Shown: positions 36,801-50,824, numbered from the stretch's first letter. The stretch: DNA of 64,000 nt from Phytoseiulus persimilis (GCA_037576195.1 CM075103.1:5642001-5706000), one strand, 5' to 3'. Numbers and translations: made by a program. The notes: generated by a model not told the origin, from the letters alone.

Positions 36801-39800
36801 CCGGTGCGTCCCTCTGCCCGTCCATCGGACGGGACGGTGCGTGTGAGTCTTGCTTCTCTCTCCACCGGATTTGTTTCTTCGGCGCGTCGTTGTGAAGGGG
36901 CACGTTACGTTGCCGATACGTCTGTCGCGGTCATCATGGATTTTTCATTTTTCTTCTTCGCCTCCGTCGGCTGCTCTGCTTGTCATTGGCCACATTTCGG
37001 GCAAGCGAACTAGCGAATCCATGGAAACAAAGCCAGGGAAACTCCGCAAGGCGGACAGGTTGCACGTGGCGTGCATCCCGAGGGGCAGGGGATGGATTTC
37101 ATCCACTCCGTTCCGCCTCGCCCCGCGGTCTGCCCCCGCTCCAGAGCGGAGGGGGTGTTTTTGGGAGCGCGACGAGCTTTGGTCTAGAGTTCAGGTCCAA
37201 TGGCTGCCGGCCACTGCGGTGGAGACACCGCTCCTTGTTATCGCGAACGTTACAGGAGTAGTTGCTTTCGTCGTTGTCATGGAAGAGTCTCGGGGCGCCT
37301 TCAGAATACTGGGGGCTATCGCTTTCATTTTCCCTGTCCTTGATAAAACGGAGAAAGCGGAGCAGCGAACGAATCGGAGCTGATCGCGACGCGTTTCTCT
37401 ACCAGTCACTTTCCAGCTTCAAATCTCTGCGACTCGGTGCCGCCGCGAGCTGATCTTCGACTCCGCACTTGCGATGCATCGCAAGACAGACTGAGGGAGA
37501 CTATCTCGAGAAAAAATCGTGTTTCCGGGAAACGGAATCAAGTTTTCCGATTCGGAAGTTAATCAATCCCAGATGCCCGCGTCTCCCAATATGTTCGTTC
37601 TGGTAGCTCCCGAACCGGGAAATCAGCGCTTCAGCCTCGCTCAGGTGAGGCGCTCCGGCTCTCCTTCCGTTCGTCTGATGGAATGAAGTGGACAAAGCAG
37701 AGTTCAAATTCATTGAGATGTAAATAGACTCCGATGGAGGAAAACGGAAGAATTCCTCGCATGAACGGCGTGCTTCACAGCGCTGGATCTATACGTGGGA
37801 GGGGGAGGAAGGAAGGAAGCGACTGTTGGGTATGACTGAATGTGGTAAGGTCAACTGAGAAAAACCAACAATAGAATTTCAACGTCAGAGAGAACTTCTC
37901 GCTTTCTTCCCCCTCCCGTCCGACAGCAGCAGCTCTGTCTGCTTGAGAATTCGTTTTACTCAAAGCCTCAGGAATCTGGGCAGAACGTTGAGAAGATTGA
38001 GCTGCGGCAGAAACCGCACCAGCAGCAGCGGCGGCGGCTTTCAGCCGGCCGGTGCAGCATAGCAAACAGGCCCCATCAAGTTCACAGGTCGCATCGTTCG
38101 GCTGGAATTCAGCTGGTTCTCGATTGAAACAACCGATGATTCGGCCAAATCTTCGCGTTGAAGGCCCGAACGATGGACCAGGGAACGAGAAATGGTTTCT
38201 AACTTTCTCGAAATCCAGTTCTCGCTCCGTTCCCGGTTTCGTTGTGAAAACTGTTTCTCGAGAGAAACCGGGAGCAACTCATGATGATCCCCGTCGGGAG
38301 CTCCGCGAGAGTGCCGGAGTTTTTGACAACTTCACGCGCTGGCGTGCATGGGGAGTTATCGATTGGTCCGGACGGAACGTTCCTCTGGGGCTGATTCCTC
38401 TGTCAATCGATGTCGAGCGGCTCCAAGGAAACTGAGAGAATAACAGAAGCCAATTGATAGACATCGCAAGGAGCACACGAACATTGTTTCCGAACCGATT
38501 TGCACAACACCCGCAGTCGCCGCGACGTAAGTACATCGACTGCTCCGGGAAGGCGAGGTTCGCGAAGGCCGCAATCGACTCAGAGCGGAATTTGTTCAAA
38601 TCAACTGCGTTAAATCGAACCCGTCGAATCATTGGAACACCATCTAGTGGCTGGAGAAAGTATCGAAGCGGTGGCCCGTGAGCCTTTCGCGATCACACGA
38701 CCCTTGTTTGAGTTTTCGAGTCCTACTTTCTGAGTAAATATGGTACAGGGGAGCTAGTGATTGGCACGCCTATAGTTCACTGCACGACTAGCTCGCAGGA
38801 TATCGACCGCGTTTTTGTCCTGTTGCTGAACTTCTCCTCGGTTGCTCACTGCCGTCTTCAGATTCATAGAGCCACACCCTTCTCCCTCAGTTCCCCTTTT
38901 TTCGCCCTCGGCTGGCCCCGACCCCTCGGGCGCCCCACCGAGCAAGCTGCGCAATGTTCGGGTCTCCGAGCGCACATGAACAGGCATTATGAGCGAAATC
39001 GAAAACGCCGTTCCCGCCAAAAGAGGAACATATCGAGCGTCGCGGCCCGCCAATCGGAACAAACTGGAGAAACCCTGTTGAATTCGTGTTGTTGACAGGA
39101 GGTTCGAAGTTCGGAAGACCTGTTGCTCTGCTCTGCCTTGTTGGACTCTCTCGCTCCCCTCAGAAGACCCTCTGTAGGCTCAACTGTTCGTACGTGTGTG
39201 CCTGTGAGTGAGGGAGAGCTCGGGGTCGTCAGGGGGCGACGGACGTACGGATCTCCACTGAGCAGCAACCTCGTCGGGGATCTCCGCCGCCGTCGATCTG
39301 AACGCCTACGGAACCCGAAAGCACAAACGGAGAGGACGGAAATGGAGACGAACAAGTCCGCTCCGCGAGCTGCCCTCCGCCGCCCTCAAGCGTTGAAATA
39401 TTGGCACCCCGTATTTTTTCCGCGCATTCGAAGCCGATCTGCGGACCCTTCCCAATGCGCTAGCTCTGTGCCAGGGCTTCCGGGGCGATTCAGCGCGGTG
39501 TTCCCGCGAGTGTTGCACACGATTGCGCTGAGGGCAAGCGAGAGACTCTCGATGAATCATTCTGTACGATGATGTCTGCATATGGGAGAAACGCGCGCGT
39601 TCGAAAATCCAGGGCGGATAGAGCTCCCTATCGTTGTGACCTTTGCTACGTCGGTGACAGCCATGACATCAGTGCTGATCGTCGTGCGACGCGCCTATGA
39701 GCGCTAACCCTCATGATCATAATCATCATCATTAGCATGATTGTAAGCAGATGACCTGGAGCATCGGTCGGAAGAACAGGGGGACCTGTTCGGTCTGAGA

Positions 39801-40246
39801 TCATGGCGGTGGGTAGCGCAGACAAAGCGGTTTCACCCAGAGCCGGACGGAGAGGCAGATAGATGGATAGACGTGGATCATCCGCATGCTGCAGTTTCGG
39901 CTCCAGGAGACGCGGTCGCCGTTAACAGTTGAGCCCCGCCCAGGTCGATGTGTGAATAGTTTACGCTGAGACGGAGGAAGCCCCCAGTTAGCTGCGAGCG
40001 ATCCAGTCTTGCAAGCTAGGTGGGAAAGACAGAGTAGGCGCACACTTAATGAATTCCGTTATCAATCTACACGAACGAAAGGAGAGACCAGGTCGACTCT
40101 GGGAAGAGCCGTTGCCGGAGGGGCAGGCCACCCTCCCGCCAGACAGTTTCACCCACGAGTAGGGAGGAGCACCGGCGGGCAGCATAGAATAACCACCTAC
40201 GAGTAGTCCTTAGAGCTCGCTCGGCGGCTCGACCCTGGAGGCAAGC

Positions 40247-40269
40247 GCATGCATGCATGTATGCATGCG
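40247..40269. repeat. (ATGC)n palindromic microsatellite
   Basis: GCATGCATGCATGTATGCATGC, a self-complementary alternating purine-pyrimidine run. Confidence 0.85.
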
Positions 40270-43200
40270 GCAACAACAGCGGACACTTGAGATGATTGCG
40301 AGCCAGATATCGTCTTCCCCGTTCGTTGCCCCTGATTCTCGATCACGACCCGAAGGGCGGCGGAAAACTCCCGACTACAGTGTTCCCGTCGTGGGAGAAC
40401 AAGCGGAGTATCGAATCGAAGCCGTGTCAAAAACAGCGACCATTCCGCTGATCCGCGGCGAGGGACAGCAGGATTTTTGCTGTTGCGCATTCCCGGCCCG
40501 ATGCCATTGATTGGAGAAGCGCGTAGTTCGAGGCGGACGGACTCGGGGGTCAATTCGATTCGAAGTTGTCAAGGAACCCACCGAATCATCTGAGGACACC
40601 TTGATGAGCTTTCCAAATAGAATGGATAGCGCGGTCCAATCTCCGTGTTTCGCTGATTGAAGTTACTCGACCGAGTTCTCTCGCTTGCTTCCTCGTCTGT
40701 AGCCGGGAAGGTATCAGTAAGTGCTAATGTAGGACGACAAACATGCACGCACGAGGAGCCGCTGTATGTGCTATTAGGCAGAAGACGGCGGCCGCGGCTA
40801 GAGTAGTAGCGGCAGCAATAATAATGAATACACTCGGATCGATAGCCGATACAACACGATGTCGGTGCAGGTACGAAGGGGTCTTGGCAGCCGCTCCGGA
40901 TTCCACTAATAGTGTCCGCTGGTCCGGGTCGCATGAAAGAAGAAGAGCGGTGAATGGAATTCCAGAACCTTCGGATCGTTCCGCGGACACTTCAAGCAGC
41001 ATTCTTCATTCCTCTCCCTTCATCCCTCCGTGGTATCGCCGTATGATTACGGCCCATGACTTTCTTATTGCGCCTCCATTGTACTCATTCACATCGACGA
41101 AGACGAGGCAGGAGAAAGTGTTGCGCTCGCAAAGTCGGAATTATGGGGATCGGGAGAGGCTCGAAATCGGCTGGTGAACACTTCGTCGAATACGTCTACA
41201 CAGCGAACGTCTGTCGTGTGGATGCGCTTTGACCGTTCATGAGTTCCTACTCGTGGTTATTACATCATTGAAATGGCAGGAGGTCCGCGCGGAGTACTAC
41301 GCGCTTCACCGGCAGGACAAGTTGTCGCCATGGTGCCGATAGGGCCCTTGTGGTGGACGTGGTGGCGGTAGCAGCAGCAGCAGCGTCAACAACCAGCGGG
41401 AGCGAGTCCACTTTCCAGTGGGTGAATGGTGTTGCTGACCGGAAACGTTGCCGCCGGGATTCGCCGTCAAACATTATCGTCGGTTACGGCAGCCGTGTCG
41501 TTAACTGGCTGCGTCCGATTAGTTGGAAAAAATCGGACGAATATTTTTCACGCGCTCCCACAAATACTCCCCTCTGGCGAGCCGCTATCTGTCTAATCTT
41601 AGGGGAACGAATTCCTCAAAACTCAACAATGGAATAGTCTGATTTCCACCGTGAGCGCCGCCCTTCGAGCTGGCCTGGGCCGTTTCCTCACCACATCTTA
41701 CAGGGGCCACAGCTCCAGCGCGAGATGGAGGGAGCGTCACTCATCTCGGATCGGATAAAATATTATTTTGCGACGACTCGAAGGCAGCTCTCGACGATTG
41801 AGACTCGTTTTCCTCGCGCTGGAGAGTCGTTCCGAGATCGAGGGATTCGGGATGCGACAATGTAGGTCGATGTTCTCGGAAACGGCTCGCTGCGCTTCGA
41901 ATTCGCCCGCGGCTCCAGAGATGTTCGATGCTGAGTGAAGACGTGATTTGGCTTCGGCTACTTGTAGCGCGCCCGCATCCGCCATCGATCTGTGATCCGG
42001 CGCCTCCACGTGGCGCCCAAATCCGATGGTGGGGTGAAGTTGAATAGTTCTTCACGCTAACGCCGTCATCCTTGAGCAATGTTTGCTTCGACACGTCACT
42101 GGCATTCGTCCTCCCCAATCAGACCCATAACGGGTGCGGAGAGCCCTCTCGAATGATCTAAAAATTCGAACGCCCAAGTTAACTTTCGGACGACTTTCCC
42201 TTCTCGCGCAAGACCAACACTCAAAAGTCAGATTCATCTCGGGAAGTCACGGAGAAGTGGCTCCGCGACGAGTCGGGCCTTGCTCGCAAACTTCTCAGAA
42301 ACCGAAAACAGGTTGAGCTCGGGCGGGAAGCAGATTTTGTCGCAAAACGTGCTCCGAAATTCTGAGTGTATTCAGCCGAATTTCGTGCAGTCACTAGACC
42401 GGAGTGGCCAAGGAGGTCGGACGCGATCTTGATGTCGTTATGGCGCCGCGTCGCGTCCAGTGGGAGAGGAAAGAAAAACAAAGAAATACAGCGAACAAAT
42501 CAGCAATTCAAAACGGTTCCACCCCAGAACGCCGCACAGAGTACAGGAGAAGCCCGCCGGGTGAATCGCGACCAAATCTGTGTGAAAATCAACCGACTCC
42601 ACAAACAGAATGGTGTACTTCTCCGCGGCTTCTGTTTTCCGTGGCCATGCTCGAGTTGGCGGTGACTCGACTCCCGTCGTGAACTCGGTTCAGCGTTTAA
42701 GTCCGATGCTCCTGGTTCGAGTGGAGGCGAAGTCTTGACGAGGAGAATGGGAAACAAGCAAAATATCTCTCGGAACTCCGCTCGTTCCGTAAACAGAACC
42801 GTTGAAGAAGCAATCCTCACGGATTTTGTATCCATGCCGGACTCCCGGAGAATCAGGCGGAGTCGAAGAGGGAGTGGAAGTGAATCGAACACTGAGCGAA
42901 TCACATTGAATAGAAGGAACGGTTCCAGCCGTGCGATCGAAGCTCAAGAGGAATCGACCCGGTGTTCGAGCGCTGCTTCACGGCGACAGCGTTGAGAGGA
43001 AGTATGCAAAATCCTCGATTGATTGTTGGAATAATTGGCTGGAACGAAGTCAAATGCAAACATCAGAAGTGACCGTAACGTGTATCTATTCCTCGCGCCT
43101 TCAACCGCTGCGGTCACCGCGAGTCGCATTGATAGTCAAGTCGAAAGCAAATTATCCCTCTCCACCAATGATCATAACAAGATGTGATTGCAATCACTTC

Positions 43201-46200
43201 ATGGGTTCGCCTTGAGCCACTCGCGAGGAAATCACCGTCGACGAGACGTTTAGGCGATTCTCCGGCCGATATGCGATCCTAACCTTAACGTTTTCTTAAT
43301 TCCTCCTGAAGATCTCTCTGCTCTATTCAGAATATTGGATGGCTACCAGGCCGGCTTCAGAGAAGACTTCGCCGGCATAAGTACTCCCGGATTTTGTAGT
43401 GAACTCGGTCGAACTTCGTGCTAGGTCTTCGATAGGCTCTTGGAGCCGAGATGGAGGCATTTCTTTGGCCGATTCTCGAAGAGCTTCTCCGTTATCCTGG
43501 ATTCCTTCGATTGATCATCACACCATGATCGTGCGGGGTAGATTCGAGTATCGATTGCCGGAAGTGAACGTTTACTGGCTTTCCTCGTGTCTGCGTCAGC
43601 CAAACAACTCCAACACTGTGTTGATGGCGATCTTCGGCGGTGACTATTTTGTTCTTCTGTCATTGTTGCCGCGGCTATTGTAATCTTCGCAGATTTCGTG
43701 TCCGTCGGACGACGATCACTTCGACCAACTGACGAAGAGCGTGAAGACGAAGAAGCTGCGAGCGCAAGTCGTTGCCCACAACTGCGCACTCGCCGCCGCT
43801 CTTCGCAGCAGACAGTTTAGTGAATGGACGAAGCGTCCGCCGGCGGACACATCGTCGATGTCTGCTTCAGAGAGGTGGCAGTAGAGAAAAAGTCGGGGCA
43901 TCAACCCATCGCCGTTCAACCAGCTAGCTTATTTGAGCACGGCTGCCGGTGATGACGTCCAACGTTGGCAGTGGTAGCACCGATGGTGTCAGTGGTACGG
44001 CGGTTGGTTGGTCGGTCGGTTTGTCTGTTCGACGGATGAGTGAGCGACCAACGGCTGCGGCGGCTTCTGTAGCAACCACTGCCAGAATTACTAATGCCAC
44101 TACTCAAACCGCGACTCGGCCGTTCATTCACTGACTGACCGCAGTTGTGGCTCCCGTCTCTGGGCGTTTCATCTCATTCCGCTGTTCCCATGGAGCCCGC
44201 GTGAAGTCCCTTGCGCTCCCGACGATTCCGCCTCGAACCCCGTCAAAGCGGCGGGGACTCCAGGGTAGAAGGCAGCTGGAGTGACTAACGGTTTTCCCAC
44301 GCGCGCTCTGAGAAAGTCCCTATTGTGCGATTTTTGCGATTTTCGAGTGCAGTGTTTCCGTTGTGTCTCTTGCGACCTGACATGGAACAGGAGAATCGCA
44401 TTCTGCTATTGGCATGCCCCGGGCGAGTTCAATCGGAGCCGCGTGGGCGGCAAGGCCGCGTTGAATCCGACACCGGATCCAGTGCCTGAATTTCTTCCTG
44501 CTGGGGTCGTGAGAAATCACGGAAGAAAGTCCAGGGCTGGCCCAGTTCTGAGAGACAAAGCTGAAAGAAATTCCAGAGGCAGACAAGATAACGCCGGCGA
44601 GCCATCCACCAAATGTGATCAATAGATAGTGTCCCGTTGGCAGCTGATAAGGACAGTCGTTTCATCGCTCGTCGAGGAACAACTTGCTGCTGATGGTGTA
44701 CTTCGATCCTTTAATGATGAAGCGCAGTCTGCTCAGGGAGTCCTTTCCAGAGATACTCCCATGATCCGACTCGTGAGTGGATGCGTTTCCATCCCCATCG
44801 ACAGATTTAAGGAGAATCGAAAATTTCGTTTTCCCTCCGCCCACGAGGAAATGTGGTTCCATCGTGTTGAGGGACTTTTCGCTTTCTCGCTCGCTCGCTC
44901 GCTGGCTTTGGTGGTCTTGTTTAATGAGGCTTTCCGCGGAGAGGAGTCAATTAGTAGAGGCTCTTCGCACGCCGAGCGGAATGAGCTCGGCAGCGTTACT
45001 CACGCAGGTCATTGCTGAAGCTTCGACCGTCAAAAGCCACTACCAGCAGACTGGAAGGACCGCATTCCATCGTTCACTGCGGAGTTCTCTCTTTGCCCGA
45101 AGTTGGTGCAGGAAAATCCTACGGAGGCGTCGCTCAACTGGATTCGCAGGCTGCGAATTCTTCGCCGGGAAGGAGAATTTGATCTCCGGAAGAAGGCTTT
45201 CGCAGAATGTCTCTCGGAGACGCTCGAGCCCGCCAACCCTAAACAGAACGGAAGTGACTCTGCGCGAGTGATTCCATCACTCGATCCATTCATCGTCGAT
45301 CAATCTACGATATGGCATCGTTGATCTGAAGCGCATTCTATCATGTAGTCACCTTCTGAATCCTGTCGAAACCGAATTGTCATATGACCGACTAGGGCTG
45401 TCGTGTTGACTAGAAGCTTCGGGATTTCTGTGGACGTTCACATGTTGGTAGCTGTCAGAATAATTTCGCTCGTTCAGTCAGCTGTCCTCGAGGTTGAGGT
45501 CACGGTGACGACTGTTCGCTCCTAACAATTACGAGCTGCGTTCGGATGGGGGAAAACGATGCGGCCGCGATTCGGGTGCGCGGTCCGGCAACGTTGACTG
45601 GAACTGAGCTTCGCCATGTGCGTTCGAAGGACTCTGACACGCACGCGTTATGTATTCTCGAGTAGGATGAATACGTCCCGCCTCCTTGAATTTGGAAGTG
45701 GACGATTGTCGGAGGATGATCGGAGCATGTTTTCATCGACCGCGACATGGAACACACCCACACCCGTCTCCTAGTGGGAGGCAGCAGACGGATAGAGCAC
45801 TCGATCTGAAACCTCCTGGCGATCGATGGTTTCAAAACCCTCCGCGATGGATTCGCAATGTTCTCCAAAATGCAAATCGAGCCTCTTAGCAGCCAGGTCT
45901 AAATCCCCCGTTGCAGCGACGTCGGACAGTGACCGTTCCCAGTCAGTCCCCCATCCCCCTCCTCCACGAGCCCTAGAGCTGGTGACACCAGTGATTACCG
46001 TCACTATTTTTGCGCGATTCGGACGAGATCCTTTCATAGGTAATTGACGGTTGTCTCTTGGGGGTGATATACGCGATTCTCGGAGAACTATCATTAATTG
46101 TAGTTTGGATAACTTTCCGTTGCTCCAATGGATGTTCCGACTCTTGATACCCACTGACCGCCGAGCGATCATGAGCATCCCTCGAGTAGCTCCTGCGTGG

Positions 46201-49200
46201 GCTTCGTCGTTTGGCATGACTCGAGCGGACTGGATGGGACAGATGATGCCAAAGTTTCGACTTTATCGGTGCAGCGCGGAAAGATTGAGCCGCTGAGATT
46301 CCGCCGTACTCGATCCGCTCGTATGAAACTCGTCTGTTTTCGGCTCTGTGTCCACGCTATTCTTTCGCCTTGCTCGCCGATTGACTGTCCGCCTGCCAGT
46401 CGACTGTCAAAGTGCACTGACTTCAAAGTGTCCATCCCCACCGTCGACAGACAACGCCGGCCGGGCGGCCGGCCGACTCGGTGGATGGCTGACAGGCAGG
46501 TTGGGGCAGCAGACAACGTCGCTTTCTCCGGGACTTGGTGCTGGCTGCGATGGCGACCGGCCTTGAGAACTGGTTCTGGTTCGCTCGCCGTCTCGCGGGT
46601 TCGTTCGTTGCTTCGTCGAACGAAAGAAAGAACGGACTCACGGACTGACACCGAGTCTCGCGGCCCGACTTGCTGGCTCTGGACGATTGACAACCGAGCG
46701 GGGCGGTCGTTAGAGCGGCGCATGCGCAAGCACGGCGGGAATTTCGGATACCCTACGATGCCGCCTCGGCAGTCGAAACGAGGCAGTAACTCTCTGGCGA
46801 ACCGGGGAGCATCGGGCATCCGGATTGACCGGGGCCGGCTGACCAGAGCGGGATGTCAGCGAAAGGAAAACACAAGCAGCAGAAGCTTAAGGCCCCAGCA
46901 GCTCTGACTTCGTAATCATTGTCGCATTCGGCCAGAGCTGCGGCAGAGAGATTCTTTCTGATGCCGAGGAATCCGCCCGAACGGATTCGTTCTCGCGAAA
47001 ACGTCAACTGCTCTACTGCGGTTTGCCCGTCTGTCAATTCCGCTGGGCGAGTTGACAAACGCGGCGAGAAAAACGGATTCCCACAAACATTGCAAAGCCA
47101 CTGCTGTCGCCTCTCTGCTTGACAATGACTTTGGCCCGCTCTGGTCAGCGGGCACGCAAATGATACGTTTGGTCGAGAAATAACGACTCACACGAAGCCG
47201 CACATCAGCAAAATGAATGAATATGCAACACAGCAACCGCTTTCTGAACCCTGTGCCAGCAGAATGGCACGGCCACCCAAGTTGACTTTGGCCTGAGTTT
47301 GATCCAGGGATCCTCCAGGGTACCAGCATGCAAGTCATTCAAGACTCGAGTTTCCGATCAGGGGAGAAAGTTGTGTGCGAGTCATTTAGCTGTAGGAGAG
47401 CTGATGAACGAACACCAGCCTGGATTCCACGAGGGCTCGGAATGAGGCCAGCCAAGTCGAGACCGGAGCTTTCTGCGGGCTCCAAATTGAATCGATCGAG
47501 ATACGATCGCGGGGAAGAAGTTCCGAGATCGCTTTCGTGTTGCGTCACGTTCCTCGATATGAGCACGATCCCCATTGACATAATCAATGGGCTCGCCATG
47601 GAGGCGAATCGATAACTTCTTCGAGGCGAGGTGCGTCCTGAACGATCTCCCGCCATACGCGGAGGCGTTTCGAATTCCTCTTTCGCAAGAATATAGTGGT
47701 CCACTTAGCACTGGGCTGGGACCGCCGCCCCGCGATCGAAGGGGGCAAGTAGCGCCGTCGGTTTGATGCCCGAAGCCCGCTGATCTGTCAGAATACTCGA
47801 ATATTGGTACATCCAGATAGCCGCGACGTGACCCTGTGACCCAGAGGATCTGAACAGTGTCCTCGTTCATACGGCGGAGGCAGACCCTAGCTACCACAAA
47901 CCGAGGTCAAAGTCTCTCATTGGTTTTGGTGACTCACGCTCATGTTCTTCTGTCGCTCTGGACTCAGCGGTGTCCACTTTCCTCAAGAACGGTCAACCGC
48001 CAAGATCGATTGCGAGCTGTCCGGTGGTGACGAAACGGAAGAGGAACAGAAAACCCTCCGATCCAGACGGACTCTAATGTGTCATCAGTCCGTTTATGAA
48101 GTCTTACCCAATGCTGTGACCTGTTTGTTTTTTTCTTTCAAAAAAAAGAGCGGAATGCCTGCACTCCGGAACGTTTTCCCGCGGCGTCTTGATGAGAGGA
48201 AATCTGACACTCGTTTCCGCTCCTTCACTTCAAAGCACTGAGAGGACAGTGGGGTGGGGCAGAAGGCCCGCGTGAGGGACAGTGATTTTCGATACTCTGT
48301 ACCCATCTGCGAACCAATGATTCGCACTCTGGCTCCAGGACGAACAAGCACAAAAGTGACTCTCATTATCCGGAAACAAGTGGGAAAGATGCTTCCTCGA
48401 TGTGAGCCTCTCATCTCAAACTCCACTCCTGCTCAGTCAGTGTTTGTTCGTCTTATCCGCACTCGTTGAGGAACATAGAAGCTTCCGCATAATATTTCAG
48501 AGAGTGGTCCTCTCTGAAAGTGGGCCGGTTTCGCGCCCGCTCCTCGGCGGGTCTCCGCACCATTTTCGGGTGCGTCGACCAGGCTTTTCCCAGACTGCCG
48601 AGACTTATGTTTAGTGCAGGACACCGCAGACTCCAACAACAGCCGGACACATCTAGTCAGACAGCCAGGGGGCGGTGCAAGTCCCTGGTTCGACTTCTTG
48701 TCAAGCTCGTTTCGTCGAGCGCTTTCCCGAACAGAATGCGGGGTGCGGTGTACGACAGCTTCCTGGATTCTACGAAGAAGAACTCTCAGGGCTATCTGTC
48801 CGGGGCGGGTATCGATTGCCTCATCTTTTAAATGAACTGAGGACGATATATGGTACGACGAGCACTTGTCAGATAGATTTAAGAGCATTAAGAACTGCAG
48901 CCGCCGTTTGTACGGCGACTGATCGATCGGCGCCGCGTTCGCGGACTGCTCGCTACTCAGGCCGACTCGCCGTGGGACTCTTCTGAGACCCAGTGACGGA
49001 TTCGTCGCCGACTGCCGTTGAGCTGCCCGAGCTCGAGGTTTTCGCCTCGTTCATTTCGAATTCCGAGCACTCGCTCGTGGAGCTCGCTTGTTGCGTTCAA
49101 GTTAGCGCGAGATAGAACGGTATTGATTCTCGAAACTCAGTTCTCTCGAGAAGGAGGGCGGTAGCGGTCGCGAGCAGGCTGCACAGCGGACGATAGTATC

Positions 49201-49952
49201 ATTCTTTCGCTCCATTATTCGAAAGCGAATCCAGTCGCGTAATTATCCGATGGGTTCTTTAGATATATTGTCCTCCATCCGAATGCTCAGTGTTACGCGT
49301 AAACATCATCGATGTTCGGCCGTATCGAGGTTCATCCAGCCGATGTTATGATTGATTGAACGTTGCAAGGACTTTCCCCAAGGTATTAGATTCTAAAGAA
49401 TATTCGAGTTTCCAACGAGTTGACTCCGTGGATTCCCTGCGGCGGCGAAGCCTTCGCTTGGTCAGGGCGGCTGGATCAAGCTGAGCTCGGAGGGGCAACA
49501 GAACGATGTTGAAAAATTTTGGGAACATTGTATTTGCCGAACATTTCTCGAATATCGACGACGTGATGCCCGCAGATGCTCTCTGAGTCATCCTTCCCGT
49601 CAGGAAGGTCCGTTTGAAGCTCGGGTCAATCTCGTTATCGTTCATCCTCGAGGAATTCCTTGTGGCCGGGATTGCAGGGTGCTCCGGATGCTCTCCGCAA
49701 TCACCGCATGGCTTCTGGAAGTCATCTTGAGCGGAACGAGTGAACGAAGTTTCAGTTAAGCCCGACCGGCGGCGTTCAAAAGTTCCATCAAAATTTCCGT
49801 GAAAAACGTCTGGTTGTTGCAGTTGGCCGGTGGCCGCCATGTCTTCACGGTTCGGACTGCAGCTCACTCGGTTTTTCTACTTATTTTCCGAGCTGTTTCC
49901 TGCCACGGACAGCGTATAAAAAATAAAACACCGATTGTGCGAGACTCGACCA

Positions 49953-50485
49953 ATGGAGCTGGAGCCGGCACGAGCTTGGGCGCCGGTTGTTGGACGTAAC
50001 GGCGATATTCGTCTTTTTTTTCACTGTGTCCGTTTCTCTACCGGCAAGCGGTAACCGTGTACGACGGCCAGGTAGGCGGCAGAGCATCGAAAGCGATGAT
50101 GATTACAATTTCGAGCCGCCGCCGCCACAGCTGCTCCTGATTTTGTTGCATAATCTGCTACAGTTCGGAATCGAAACGTTTATCTACTTCATTCCTTACA
50201 TTCTTTCCATTGTGCTGTCACGGCATTTCAGAGGGGCACTATTGCCGCTGGAACCCGATCGGTGTAGCTGCTCCATTCAGTCTCAAATCGACTGTTACCA
50301 CATGTTCCATGAGAGCCATGTGCGTGGCCCTGGATGTGTTGAAGAATCTGATAAACGTTCCCTATGAGCTTTCCAACCGTCGCAGGAGTCGTCTGAGATG
50401 GCCGTGGCTTTCCCGAGAAAGGCAGTCGGATTTCGGCCGGAGAAAATCTCCAGTCATATTGGATAGAAGTTGCCTGGTGTTATGA
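49953..50485 (+). pseudogene. Candidate small secreted protein gene, frame-broken or spliced
   Basis: A TATAAAAAATAAA at 49914-49926 precedes an ATG at 49953. The next frame, open from 49927, encodes a signal-peptide-like stretch (DVTAIFVFFFTVSVSLPASG, about 49990-50049), a basic then acidic stretch, and a hydrophobic segment. A third frame, open to a stop at 50483-50485, encodes SLKSTVTTCSMRAMCVALDV and a basic tail. The last two can be joined by an intron with donor CCAG|GTAGGC (about 50071) and acceptor CATTTCAG (50230), which is in frame. The ATG at 49953 is one base out of frame with the signal-like part. So this is either a gene with an unusual intron and undetected start, a pseudogene with indels, or chance. 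The C-x5-C pattern resembles the secreted pair at 59.6-61.3 kb. Confidence 0.3.
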
Positions 50486-50824
50486 CCCCGCTCGCACATC
50501 TCGCTAGGTGAAGGTCACGTCCGAGCGTAAGACGCACTACAACCATCAAAACTTGAATCATTAAGTCCTGAAAAAGCCCCGCTCAAAGGAGACGCTCGCG
50601 CTCATTCTATTCAGATGATAATGTTCACGCATTCTGATATTCAAAACTTTGAATTATTCGGAAACGAAGCTACGCTGGAGCTCGAGTTCCACTCATCCGC
50701 GTAAACGTTCACGCACTAGCTTCGACTTTCTTCCTGTCCTATAGACCTCGTTTATGCACATGAACTCACGGATACAGGTGTGAGGGCTGGATGTAACTCT
50801 AAATTCTGTTCTCTTCATTTCCAG

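Larger units (their letters stand above)
36231..49912. other. Large first intron of PTB (main part)
   Basis: Noncoding if the first exon at 36222 is right. It contains tetranucleotide repeats (36783-36800, 40247-40269, 43997-44017) and many chance frames; the longest is 46197-46907 plus, 236 codons, Arg/Ser-rich with no motif. A minus-strand frame at 44320-44862 is open for about 180 codons apart from one TGA at 44662-44664 and includes a membrane-like stretch; it is unassigned. Alternative promoters or small alternative exons of PTB would be expected here but I cannot identify any. Confidence 0.45.

Noticed and set aside
46197-46907. 236-codon plus-strand frame in the PTB intron
   Set aside because: Arg/Ser/Thr-rich, no domain, overlaps equally long minus-strand frames and a GGCC-rich repeat; consistent with chance.
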